From Methylotenera sp965234545 (lineage in GTDB: Bacteria; Pseudomonadota; Gammaproteobacteria; Burkholderiales; Methylophilaceae): a stretch of DNA of 64,000 bases. The notes beneath the pieces were generated by a model, which saw only the letters and a list, made by a program, of their open reading frames with translations, made no database searches and was not told the DNA's origin. The stretch spans positions 372,001-436,000 of the forward strand of contig OZ248348.1 in NCBI GenBank assembly GCA_965234545.1. The letters are read 5' to 3'. Positions within the stretch are counted from its first letter, which is position 1; each line of letters begins with the position of its first letter. A program made the position numbers and the translations under genes. Positions 43,308-49,817 of this stretch are shown one piece after another.

Positions 43308-44153
43308 ATGGCCCAATATGCGATAGGCGACATACAAGGTTGTTATCAGGCCTTTTTGGCCTTGTTGGCGCGTATAGAATTTGATCCCGAGCAAGACCGG
43401 CTTTGGTTAGTCGGCGATTTAATCAATCGTGGCAGCGGCTCGCTGGAGGTCTTGCGTTGGTGTTACGCGCACCAATCTTCCATCCATGTGGTGTTGGGCA
43501 ATCACGATTTGCACGCCTTGGTGGTGGCCGCTGGCTTTGTTAATGCACACAAAGGCGATACCTTAGACGGCTTGTTGGCCGCCCCAGATAAAGACGCCTT
43601 GCTATATTGGTTGCGCCACCAAGCGCTGGCCTACCATGCCGAAGTGGCCCCCGGGCAGGCCTATCTGATGGTGCACGCGGGGCTGTTGCCAGACTGGACG
43701 CTGGCGCAAACCCTGGCGTATGCCGCCGAGGTGGAAGCGGCTTTGCAGGGGCCTAAGCATCTGGAATTTTTGGCGCACATGTACGGTAATTTACCTAACC
43801 GTTGGCAGGCCGATTTAACCGGCATAGACCGCTTGCGTGTGATCACCAATGCCTTGACCCGTTTACGCGTTTGCAGCTTAGAGGGTGAAATGGAATTTCA
43901 GTTTAAGGGCGAGTTGGCAGACGTCCCGGCGCCTTATAGGCCATGGTTTTCCCTAAAAAATCGAGCCACGCAAGGCACTCAAGTGATTTTTGGCCATTGG
44001 TCGGCGCTGGGCTTGCAGCATCAAGGCGACGTTTATGCGCTGGATACCGGCTGTTTGTGGGGCGGTCAGTTGACGGCCATGAACCTGCAGACTAAGGCGA
44101 TCAGCCAGGTGCCGTCCGATCCGCGTGACAACCCTAAACGCTTAAAGCTTTAA
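43308..44153 (+). CDS. apaH: Symmetrical bis(5'-nucleosyl)-tetraphosphatase
   Basis: ApaH hydrolyses Ap4A to two ADP in the cytoplasm and also decaps Np4-capped RNA. The 281-residue metallophosphatase begins AQYAIGDIQGCYQAF (metal site GDIQG) and has VGDLINRGSGSLEVLRW, GNHDLHAL, and downstream HAGLLPDW and FGHWSALG histidines. Family length. Its stop lies within a 12-bp palindrome shared with the convergent acyltransferase gene, so the two genes overlap by 12 bases. Confidence 0.96.
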   Translation: MAQYAIGDIQGCYQAFLALLARIEFDPEQDRLWLVGDLINRGSGSLEVLRWCYAHQSSIHVVLGNHDLHALVVAAGFVNAHKGDTLDGLLAAPDKDALLYWLRHQALAYHAEVAPGQAYLMVHAGLLPDWTLAQTLAYAAEVEAALQGPKHLEFLAHMYGNLPNRWQADLTGIDRLRVITNALTRLRVCSLEGEMEFQFKGELADVPAPYRPWFSLKNRATQGTQVIFGHWSALGLQHQGDVYALDTGCLWGGQLTAMNLQTKAISQVPSDPRDNPKRLKL

Positions 44154-44960
44154 TTTCTTCGTAATCAGCTGCTGTATGTGCTCAGTCAAATCGCGGCGAT
44201 GCTGCTGCGCTGCTTCCTGACCAAGCGAAATCGGCGCTAGAAAATGCAACTCTAAGCTGAGTTGCTGTAAACCTACGACACTAAGGATGGATTCCACTAG
44301 CGTGGTGTCGCCGGCATAGGCCACCTCGGTATTGATGCTGCCGTCCGCGCGTGGGTAACGGATGGCGATGGGCCAAACCGTCGATTTGGCTTGCAAGGCC
44401 GATTGCATCACGCTGCCTTTAAAGGGAGCGATGCACGTGCCGTCGGTGGTGGTCCCTTCAGGAAACAAGCAAACGTTGTCGCCGGTTTTTAAACTCTGCG
44501 TGGTTAGGTCGACGATGCGTGTGGCATGCTGGCGTTTACCGCGTTCGATAAATAAGACCTGACTTTTTTTAGCCAAATAGCCAAACACTGGCCAAGATTT
44601 TATGTCGGATTTGGCGATAAAACGCACCGGTAACAGGCTGTTGATGGCGTGGATGTCCAGCCAAGAAATGTGGTTGGCCACCAATAAGTTGTTGCGGGCG
44701 CTTACGTAAGTGGGCGGGGTTTGCCCGTAGACCTTTACTCGCACGTTTAAAATGCGCAACAGCGTTTTACTCCACCACAAGACGATGGCCAAACGGCCAT
44801 TTTTGCTGGAAAGCGGCATGACCATGGCCGCCATCGCCACACCGCTTAAGGTGTGTAGGGCGATGCGGGTCAGTCGGTAATAGCGAGTAAGGCGCTTAGT
44901 GGTCGCTTCTTGAGTGATGGGCAAATGGTGGCTTGATAGCGCGCTACTGGTCAAAAGCAA
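44142..44960 (-). CDS. olsA: PlsC-like acyltransferase, probable lyso-ornithine lipid acyltransferase OlsA
   Basis: A 272-residue 1-acylglycerol-phosphate acyltransferase-fold protein. Catalytic motif I NHISWLDIHAIN (H-x4-D, about residue 92), motif II around FIERGKR, and motif III FPEGTTTDGT (about residues 166-175) are intact; an N-terminal hydrophobic segment anchors it. Its immediate upstream neighbour (6 bases) is an OlsB-like acyltransferase, so the pair probably makes ornithine lipids: OlsB adds the 3-hydroxyacyl chain to ornithine, OlsA the second fatty acid. A general phosphatidic-acid role remains possible. The operon is preceded by a Pho box. Confidence 0.8.
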   Translation of the reverse strand: MLLTSSALSSHHLPITQEATTKRLTRYYRLTRIALHTLSGVAMAAMVMPLSSKNGRLAIVLWWSKTLLRILNVRVKVYGQTPPTYVSARNNLLVANHISWLDIHAINSLLPVRFIAKSDIKSWPVFGYLAKKSQVLFIERGKRQHATRIVDLTTQSLKTGDNVCLFPEGTTTDGTCIAPFKGSVMQSALQAKSTVWPIAIRYPRADGSINTEVAYAGDTTLVESILSVVGLQQLSLELHFLAPISLGQEAAQQHRRDLTEHIQQLITKKLKL

Positions 44961-44965
44961 ACTAC

Positions 44966-45751
44966 TTATTTTAAAAAGTGCGCAGCGTATCTGGGGTTGA
45001 TTTTAGATAGCGGTAACATTACCAGCATATCGGCTGTGTTGAAATAGGGATCCCATGCTGGTTCACCACAAATGTAAGCACCTAAACGTAGATAGCCTTT
45101 GATTAAGGGTGGGCAAGCCACTTGCATGTCGGTGCGCAAGGCCGGGTTAAGCAAAGGGTTGCGCGGGAACACACGGTATTCCAATGGTGATAAGTAATCG
45201 TCAGCCAGTTTGGTGTACAAGCTGGCCGCCGCATGGCCGCCGTCATACATGCTGACGCTGCCGCAACCTATCATGTATTCGTAATTGTGGATTTGCATGT
45301 ACTTGGCTAAGCCAGCCCAAAGCATGGTGATGGTGCCGCCGTTACGGTAGTTTTGGTGCACGCAGGCACGGCCGACTTCGACGGTACGGTCAAACAAGTG
45401 GCTGAGTCGGCTTAAATCGAATTCGCCGGCTGAATAGTAACCGCCGGCTTCGTTGGCTGCGGATGGACTTAAAATACGGTAAGTGCCGATGACTTGATTG
45501 GTGTCGCTGTCGCGCACGATTAAGTGGTCGCAATATTGATCAAAGCCGTCCACGTCTAAGCCGCCAGTGCCTAATAGTTGCGCGCCCATTTCCTCGGCAA
45601 ACACTTTGTAGCGTAAGCGTTGGGCTTCTTCTATTTCCACTTGGGTGCGCGCTAGGCTGATGCTTAGGCGGCGTTGATTGGGCACCGCTAAATCGATGTG
45701 CTTAGCGTTTTCGCTGTGGCTTAACGGGCGTATTCTTTGTTTGGGTAACAT
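44966..45751 (-). CDS. olsB: GNAT-like ornithine-acyl[ACP] N-acyltransferase OlsB (putative)
   Basis: A 261-residue acyl-ACP-dependent GNAT-fold acyltransferase (Acetyltransf_5/hemolysin-like group). Visible motifs are LRYKVFAEEMGAQ, CDHLIVRD, VIGTYRILS, EVGRACVHQNYRNGG and the C-terminal PPLIKGYLRLGAYICGEPAWDPYFNTADM, characteristic of OlsB-type enzymes that transfer a hydroxyacyl chain to ornithine. AAGGAG lies seven bases from the ATG, but both are in an inverted repeat (45749-45785). Upstream is a triple Pho box, as expected for phosphate-stress membrane lipids in other bacteria. Substrate is inferred from family, neighbour and regulation. Confidence 0.78.
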   Translation of the reverse strand: MLPKQRIRPLSHSENAKHIDLAVPNQRRLSISLARTQVEIEEAQRLRYKVFAEEMGAQLLGTGGLDVDGFDQYCDHLIVRDSDTNQVIGTYRILSPSAANEAGGYYSAGEFDLSRLSHLFDRTVEVGRACVHQNYRNGGTITMLWAGLAKYMQIHNYEYMIGCGSVSMYDGGHAAASLYTKLADDYLSPLEYRVFPRNPLLNPALRTDMQVACPPLIKGYLRLGAYICGEPAWDPYFNTADMLVMLPLSKINPRYAAHFLK

Positions 45752-45785
45752 TAAAGTCTCCTTTTGAATTGGGGAGACTTTAATG
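45749..45785 (-). promoter_or_regulatory. Perfect 13-bp inverted repeat covering the olsB SD and start codon
   Basis: Minus strand: CATTAAAGTCTCC, 11-base loop, GGAGACTTTAATG. The 3' arm contains the Shine-Dalgarno GGAG and ends with the olsB ATG. The predicted -10 (TATAAG, 45786-45791) would start transcription within the 5' arm, leaving an RNA stem of about 7-9 bp that still hides the Shine-Dalgarno. As DNA, the same dyad is also a possible operator at the start site. Confidence 0.75.
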
Positions 45786-45832
45786 CTTATAGATTAAGAA
45801 CTCGTGACAGAAATGTGACGGTTTATTGACAG
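45786..45832 (-). promoter_or_regulatory. Triple Pho box and -10 of the olsB-olsA operon
   Basis: Three 11-bp-spaced repeats on the minus strand: CTGTCAATAAA (from 45832), CCGTCACATTT, CTGTCACGAGT (to about 45800), then 12 bases to TATAAG (45791-45786). Spacing and sequence match the PhoB consensus CTGTCAT plus a 4-bp A/T spacer, which replaces the -35. PhoB itself is encoded in this window. Confidence 0.8.
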
Positions 45833-45853
45833 GATAGTGCTAGGCCTTTTGGC

Positions 45854-46306
45854 TTAATGCGAAACGCGTGTGTTACCGCCGCTATCAATCAAACGCACTT
45901 TATCGCCGGCTTTAAATTGTTCGTCGGCTTCTTGAACGATGGCAATTAAAGTGCCGTTATCCAGTTTCACAGTGATTTCAAAGGCGTCCTTACGGGTGAT
46001 GCCTTCTTCTATGGCAGCGCCGGCTAAGCCACCGACCACGGCGCCTATGACCGCGCCTATGATGTTGTCGTCGCCCTTGCCTATGCTGTTGCCGGCCACC
46101 CCGCCCACCGCTGCACCCGCCACCGTGCCTATTGGTGTTTTGGTGCCTTCTAATTTTACTGAGCGCACGCTTTCCACCACCCCCATGCGCACGGTTTGCA
46201 CTTTGCGCGCCTCTTCGCGCGTATAGACGCCGCCGGAATTAGAGCTGGCGCAAGCGCCTAATATTAAACTTAAGAGCGTGATGCCTATTAGTTTGGTTTT
46301 GTTCAT
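45854..46306 (-). CDS. Glycine-zipper 2TM outer-membrane lipoprotein (SlyB-like)
   Basis: A 150-residue lipoprotein: signal with lipobox LGAC (Cys19), then a central glycine-zipper of about 45 residues (TVAGAAVGGVAGNSIGKG to GAVVGGLAGAAIEEG) forming two GxxxG helices, and a C-terminal beta domain (VKLDNGTLIAIVQEADEQFKAGDKVRLI). This matches the Rickettsia 17-kDa antigen/SlyB family, outer-membrane lipoproteins linked to envelope integrity. It is upstream of, but separated from, olsB by the Pho-box promoter. Confidence 0.87.
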   Translation of the reverse strand: MNKTKLIGITLLSLILGACASSNSGGVYTREEARKVQTVRMGVVESVRSVKLEGTKTPIGTVAGAAVGGVAGNSIGKGDDNIIGAVIGAVVGGLAGAAIEEGITRKDAFEITVKLDNGTLIAIVQEADEQFKAGDKVRLIDSGGNTRVSH

Positions 46307-46360
46307 GATGCGTCTCCTGTTGTTGGCCCGGCTTGTTAGCCTGGCTGGTTCAAATCTAAT

Positions 46361-47308
46361 TTAAGCCTCGTCCAATTTGGTTTCGTTGACCAATGCTTGG
46401 GTGTAGATGGCTTCAATTTCCGCGCGGCTGGGCTTGTGGTTTTGGCCGCCACGACTTTCAATTTTAATGGCGCCCATGGTTGAAGCCAAGCGGCCGCAAG
46501 TAGGCCAATCCCAGCCGCGGGCCATGCCGTATAGCAAGCCGGCCCGGTAAGCGTCACCGCAACCGGTGGGGTCGACGATCTTCATGGCTTTAATGCAAGG
46601 AATCTCATGGCATACGCCATCCGCGTAAATTTGCGAACCCTGGCCACCCAAGGTCACCACCAAGGCTTTAACTTTGGCTGCCAGTTGCTGCAAATTTAAG
46701 CCGGTTTTATCTTGGATGATTTGCGACTCGTAATCGTTAACCGCTAAGTAATCGGCCATCTCGATAAACTGCAACAATTCTTCGCCGTTAAACATAGGCA
46801 AGCCTTGGCCGGGGTCGAATAAAAATGGGATACCGGCTTCAAAGCACTCGCGTGCGTGTTGGAACATGCCGTCACGGCCATCCGGTGCGATGATGGCGAG
46901 CGTCACGCCTTGCGCGTCGTTCACGCTGTTTTCATGCGAGGCCACCATGGCGCCTGGGTGAAAAGCGGTGATTTGGTTGTCGTCGGTATCGGTGGTAATA
47001 AAAGCTTGCGCGGTGAAGGTGCCGGCCACGGTTTTGATGTGCGTGCTGGCTAATTTGTGCTGCGTGAGCCAATTTTGGTAAGGTGCAAAATCGTCGCCCA
47101 CGGTCGCCATGATGAGCGGATTGCCATCGAGCAGTTGCAGGTTATAGGCGATGTTGCCAGCGGTGCCACCAAATTCGCGGCGCATTTCCGGCACGTAAAA
47201 CGCCACACTGAGGGCGTGAATTTTGTCGGGCAAGATGTGGTTTTTAAATTTATCTTGAAACACCATGATGGTGTCAAAGGCTAGTGAGCCGCAAATAAGG
47301 GTGTGCAT
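46361..47308 (-). CDS. PfkB-family carbohydrate/nucleoside kinase
   Basis: A 315-residue ribokinase-fold kinase. It has LICGSLAFDTIM at the start, the PfkB signature 1-like segment FGGTAGNIAYNLQLLDG (substrate binding) and signature 2 DPTGCGDAYRAGLLYGM with the catalytic aspartate and anion-hole GCGD (usual DTxGAGD or DTTGCGD). Sequence character is closest to adenosine-kinase-like PfkB enzymes common in betaproteobacteria, but the substrate (adenosine, sugar) cannot be fixed. It is preceded by the TetR gene on the same strand, 72 bases away. Confidence 0.87.
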   Translation of the reverse strand: MHTLICGSLAFDTIMVFQDKFKNHILPDKIHALSVAFYVPEMRREFGGTAGNIAYNLQLLDGNPLIMATVGDDFAPYQNWLTQHKLASTHIKTVAGTFTAQAFITTDTDDNQITAFHPGAMVASHENSVNDAQGVTLAIIAPDGRDGMFQHARECFEAGIPFLFDPGQGLPMFNGEELLQFIEMADYLAVNDYESQIIQDKTGLNLQQLAAKVKALVVTLGGQGSQIYADGVCHEIPCIKAMKIVDPTGCGDAYRAGLLYGMARGWDWPTCGRLASTMGAIKIESRGGQNHKPSRAEIEAIYTQALVNETKLDEA

Positions 47309-47380
47309 GGGGTGTGACGCTTAGGTTAAAAGGCCATTATCTTATTTTTTGCGGCCAGCTAGCAAGCGCTAAGATCGGGC

Positions 47381-47944
47381 TTATTCGGCTAGGCTGCCGT
47401 CGATGAGGATTTTGGCGGCTTTTTTGGCGTACTGCATGGCGCCTGAACCACGTTGCATTTGTTCGGCTTGCACGGCACCTTCAAACAGTAAAGACAATTG
47501 CAGGGCGAGGCCGTCGGCATCCTTAATGTTGGCCTGCGCGGCTAGGCTGCGTATGTACAGTCTAAATTGCTTGGATTGCTCGGCGGACAATTGGTGAACC
47601 GGGTTGGCTTCACTGGGAAATTCGGCGGCGGCTTTGATAAAACCCATACCATTGAATTCCGGCGAGCTAACCCATTCTTCTATGCAATCAAACAGCCTTT
47701 GTATTTTTTCTGCCGGTTGCTGGGTTTGGCTGTCGAGCTTGCTGTTGAGCCAAGATTGAAATTGCTGTTGGCTTTGTGTGAGCACTTCTAGGATCAATAA
47801 CTCTTTGCTGCGAAAGTATTTATACAAAGTCATTTTGGTGGTGCCCGCCGCGGCCACGATGTTGTCTACCCCGGTGGAATTGATGCCTTGGGTTTGGAAT
47901 AGATTGGTGGCGGTGGCCAGTATTTTATCGCGTAGCGTGGACAT
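47381..47944 (-). CDS. TetR/AcrR-family transcriptional regulator
   Basis: A 187-residue repressor-type regulator. The N-terminal helix-turn-helix (about residues 5-50: ILATATNLFQTQGINSTGVDNIVAAAGTTKMTLYKYFRSKE) is typical TetR; the C-terminal helical domain is a TetR_C ligand pocket of unknown ligand. A dyad TATAC-N6-GTATA overlaps its own promoter, suggesting autoregulation. Possible targets are itself and the PfkB gene downstream. Confidence 0.9.
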   Translation of the reverse strand: MSTLRDKILATATNLFQTQGINSTGVDNIVAAAGTTKMTLYKYFRSKELLILEVLTQSQQQFQSWLNSKLDSQTQQPAEKIQRLFDCIEEWVSSPEFNGMGFIKAAAEFPSEANPVHQLSAEQSKQFRLYIRSLAAQANIKDADGLALQLSLLFEGAVQAEQMQRGSGAMQYAKKAAKILIDGSLAE

Positions 47945-47950
47945 GGATTG

Positions 47951-47968
47951 ATTATACTAATCTGTATA
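47951..47968 (-). promoter_or_regulatory. TetR-gene promoter with dyad operator candidate
   Basis: Minus-strand -10 TATAAT (47956-47951) with a TTGCAG -35 at 18 bases; the inverted repeat TATAC-taatct-GTATA (47953-47968) lies across the -10 and spacer, where an autorepressor would bind. Confidence 0.45.
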
Positions 47969-47993
47969 TAAAGCCTGCAACGATTATTTGCCC

Positions 47994-48698
47994 TTAACTG
48001 GTGGAGTTGGCCATCAGCATGGGGGTGAAATTGCAGCGCACTTTTTCTAAATAGCGGTTGGCAATCGCTAAATCTTTCAAATTGGTAGGCAGTTTTCCGC
48101 CCACCACATTTTCTAAATAGACTGCTTTATCTTGATCTGGAATTTGCAATGCTTCCGGGTATTGGCATGTGCCTTGCCGCATTTGTTCGTATTTTGCGTA
48201 GAGCAGATTGGCGTCTTTGGCGCTTAAGGTGACTTCGTTTTGTTCGCTGATGTTTAGCGGGTGTTTGGCTATATCAAGGCCAAAACCGATTGAGACGGCT
48301 AACAGGCAGCCGACGGACAAGCCATAAAAAGCCGGCTTGGACCACAGCCAATTTAATCGCCCCGGCCGGTTTTGCGTCTGCGCCAATATCAATGCCAGGG
48401 CGGCTTTTTTGCCGTGCTTCAAGCAATCCAAGCGGGCTTGTTGCTCGCTTTGCAGGTTGGCATTGATGGCAATCAGTAGGATGTGCTCGGCCAGCATACG
48501 AGGTTGGCTGGCGCCCATTGCATTGGCTTGCTTGATGCAAAAAGCCAGCAGGGCGGCGTTGTCCGCTATCGAAGTGGCCATGCGAACGGAGCTTGGTGCA
48601 TCGCGTAAGGCATCAAACAGGCTAAGCAATCGCTCGCTGGGCGTTTTGCCCAATTGCGTCAGCTTGGCTAATTGCGCGGCAGAATTGAAGTCGTCCAT
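47994..48698 (-). CDS. Unknown single-pass membrane protein
   Basis: A 234-residue protein not recognised. I start at the ATG at 48698 (MDDFNSAAQ); a TTG start at 48752 would overlap hemJ. The N-terminal 120 residues look like soluble helices rich in Ala/Leu/Gln; one membrane helix (about residues 122-140, FYGLSVGCLLAVSIGFGLDI) is followed by a charged C-terminal part with two cysteines (CQYPEAL and VRCNF). It is downstream of hemJ on the same strand, so the two may be cotranscribed. No domain assignment can be supported. Confidence 0.6.
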   Translation of the reverse strand: MDDFNSAAQLAKLTQLGKTPSERLLSLFDALRDAPSSVRMATSIADNAALLAFCIKQANAMGASQPRMLAEHILLIAINANLQSEQQARLDCLKHGKKAALALILAQTQNRPGRLNWLWSKPAFYGLSVGCLLAVSIGFGLDIAKHPLNISEQNEVTLSAKDANLLYAKYEQMRQGTCQYPEALQIPDQDKAVYLENVVGGKLPTNLKDLAIANRYLEKVRCNFTPMLMANSTS

Positions 48699-48720
48699 GG
48701 TGAGCAAGGTTGGCGGGGCA

Positions 48721-49131
48721 TTAAAACGGTTTAACCACAACCAATATGACAATCAAGGTCAGCACGATGACCGGCAGTTCATTAAACCAGCGGTACCAAA
48801 CATGGCTACGGGTGTTGCGGTCGTGCTTGAAGTCATTGATTAATTTACCGCAATACCAGTGGTAGCCTATTAGCACGACCACCAAGCTTAATTTTGGGTG
48901 CATCCAACGGCCGCCTATGCCGTAACCTAGCCATAACCAGAGGCCAAAGCCTAGGGCCAAAACGGCCAAGGGCAACATGAAGCGGTAGAGTTTGTGTTCC
49001 ATCATTTTCAATCTGTCTGAACTGGCGCTGTCTTGCACCATGGCGTGATTGACCAAGAGCCTGGGCAAGTAAAATAAGCCGGCAAACCAACTGGTGACAA
49101 AAATGATGTGAAACGCTTTAACCCATAACAT
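48721..49131 (-). CDS. hemJ: Protoporphyrinogen IX oxidase HemJ
   Basis: HemJ oxidises protoporphyrinogen IX to protoporphyrin IX at the inner membrane in haem synthesis. The 136-residue, four-helix protein has KAFHIIFVTSWFAGLFYLPRL (conserved histidine near residue 8), WMHPKLSLVVVLIGYHWYC and the C-terminal WYRWFNELPVIVLTLIVILVVVKPF motif with the conserved RxFNExP segment. Length typical. It follows the TlpA-like gene after 20 bases. Confidence 0.92.
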   Translation of the reverse strand: MLWVKAFHIIFVTSWFAGLFYLPRLLVNHAMVQDSASSDRLKMMEHKLYRFMLPLAVLALGFGLWLWLGYGIGGRWMHPKLSLVVVLIGYHWYCGKLINDFKHDRNTRSHVWYRWFNELPVIVLTLIVILVVVKPF

Positions 49132-49151
49132 CGTTAATCCCTCTTCCTTAT

Positions 49152-49658
49152 TTAATCTGGCTTGGCTAATTCGCGGCTTAATAGTTTAGCCAAGGCGTTT
49201 AAATCCAATGGCCCTATTGTACTTTGTAAACGCTGGCCTTGCTTGCCGTAGACAAAATGACTGGGCGTGACGCTGACCTGCCCAAAGGCGGCGCTCATTT
49301 CGCCATAGCCATCGTGCATAACCGGGAAGGGCAGCTTTTTTTGGCTAGCGTAGTTCAGCACTTGAGCCGGCGGGTCGTAGGCCATGGCAACCGCAATCAA
49401 TTCAAAACCTTGCGCATGATGGCGCTGGTAAAAGTCAATTAATGCCGGCATTTCTTTCAGGCAACTTAGGCAGTTGATGGACCAAAAATGCACCAGTACT
49501 ACGCGGCCCTGTAAGTCGGTCATGGCGATTTGTTCGCCGCTTAAGGTGGTGAAGCTAACGGCAGGGGCGGGTTGGTTCTGATACGTGTGCCAGGCGCCCC
49601 AGCCGATAAGCAGGGTGGCAATTAGGGCAAGGCTGATTTTTTTAAAATAGGCAGGCAT
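49152..49658 (-). CDS. TlpA/ResA-like membrane-anchored thioredoxin
   Basis: A 168-residue periplasmic thioredoxin-fold protein with an N-terminal anchor (about residues 8-26) and active site FWSINCLSCLKEMPAL (CLSC, about residues 58-73), then TPSHFVYGKQG with the cis-proline region. It is of the TlpA/ResA type, reducing disulfides in cytochrome c or oxidase assembly proteins. It differs from the CcmG of the ccm operon. Cotranscribed with hemJ, hinting at a haem/cytochrome role. Confidence 0.87.
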   Translation of the reverse strand: MPAYFKKISLALIATLLIGWGAWHTYQNQPAPAVSFTTLSGEQIAMTDLQGRVVLVHFWSINCLSCLKEMPALIDFYQRHHAQGFELIAVAMAYDPPAQVLNYASQKKLPFPVMHDGYGEMSAAFGQVSVTPSHFVYGKQGQRLQSTIGPLDLNALAKLLSRELAKPD

Positions 49659-49774
49659 ATGCTTAGTCTAACGGATTTTTATTTAATGTGGCCTGTCTAT
49701 GCAAGGTCGAGCTAAGCAGATAAATGGCCAATACCCATGTAACGCTTACGCTTATTTGCCGTGATTCAACATGT

Positions 49775-49780
49775 TATAAT
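49775..49780 (+). promoter_or_regulatory. -10 box of the giant oxidoreductase gene
   Basis: TATAAT 38 bases before the ATG at 49818; -35 TTATTT at 17 bases is weak. Confidence 0.5.
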
Positions 49781-49817
49781 GCATTTTTTAATAGCCAAGC
49801 TATTTATCTAAAAGCCA

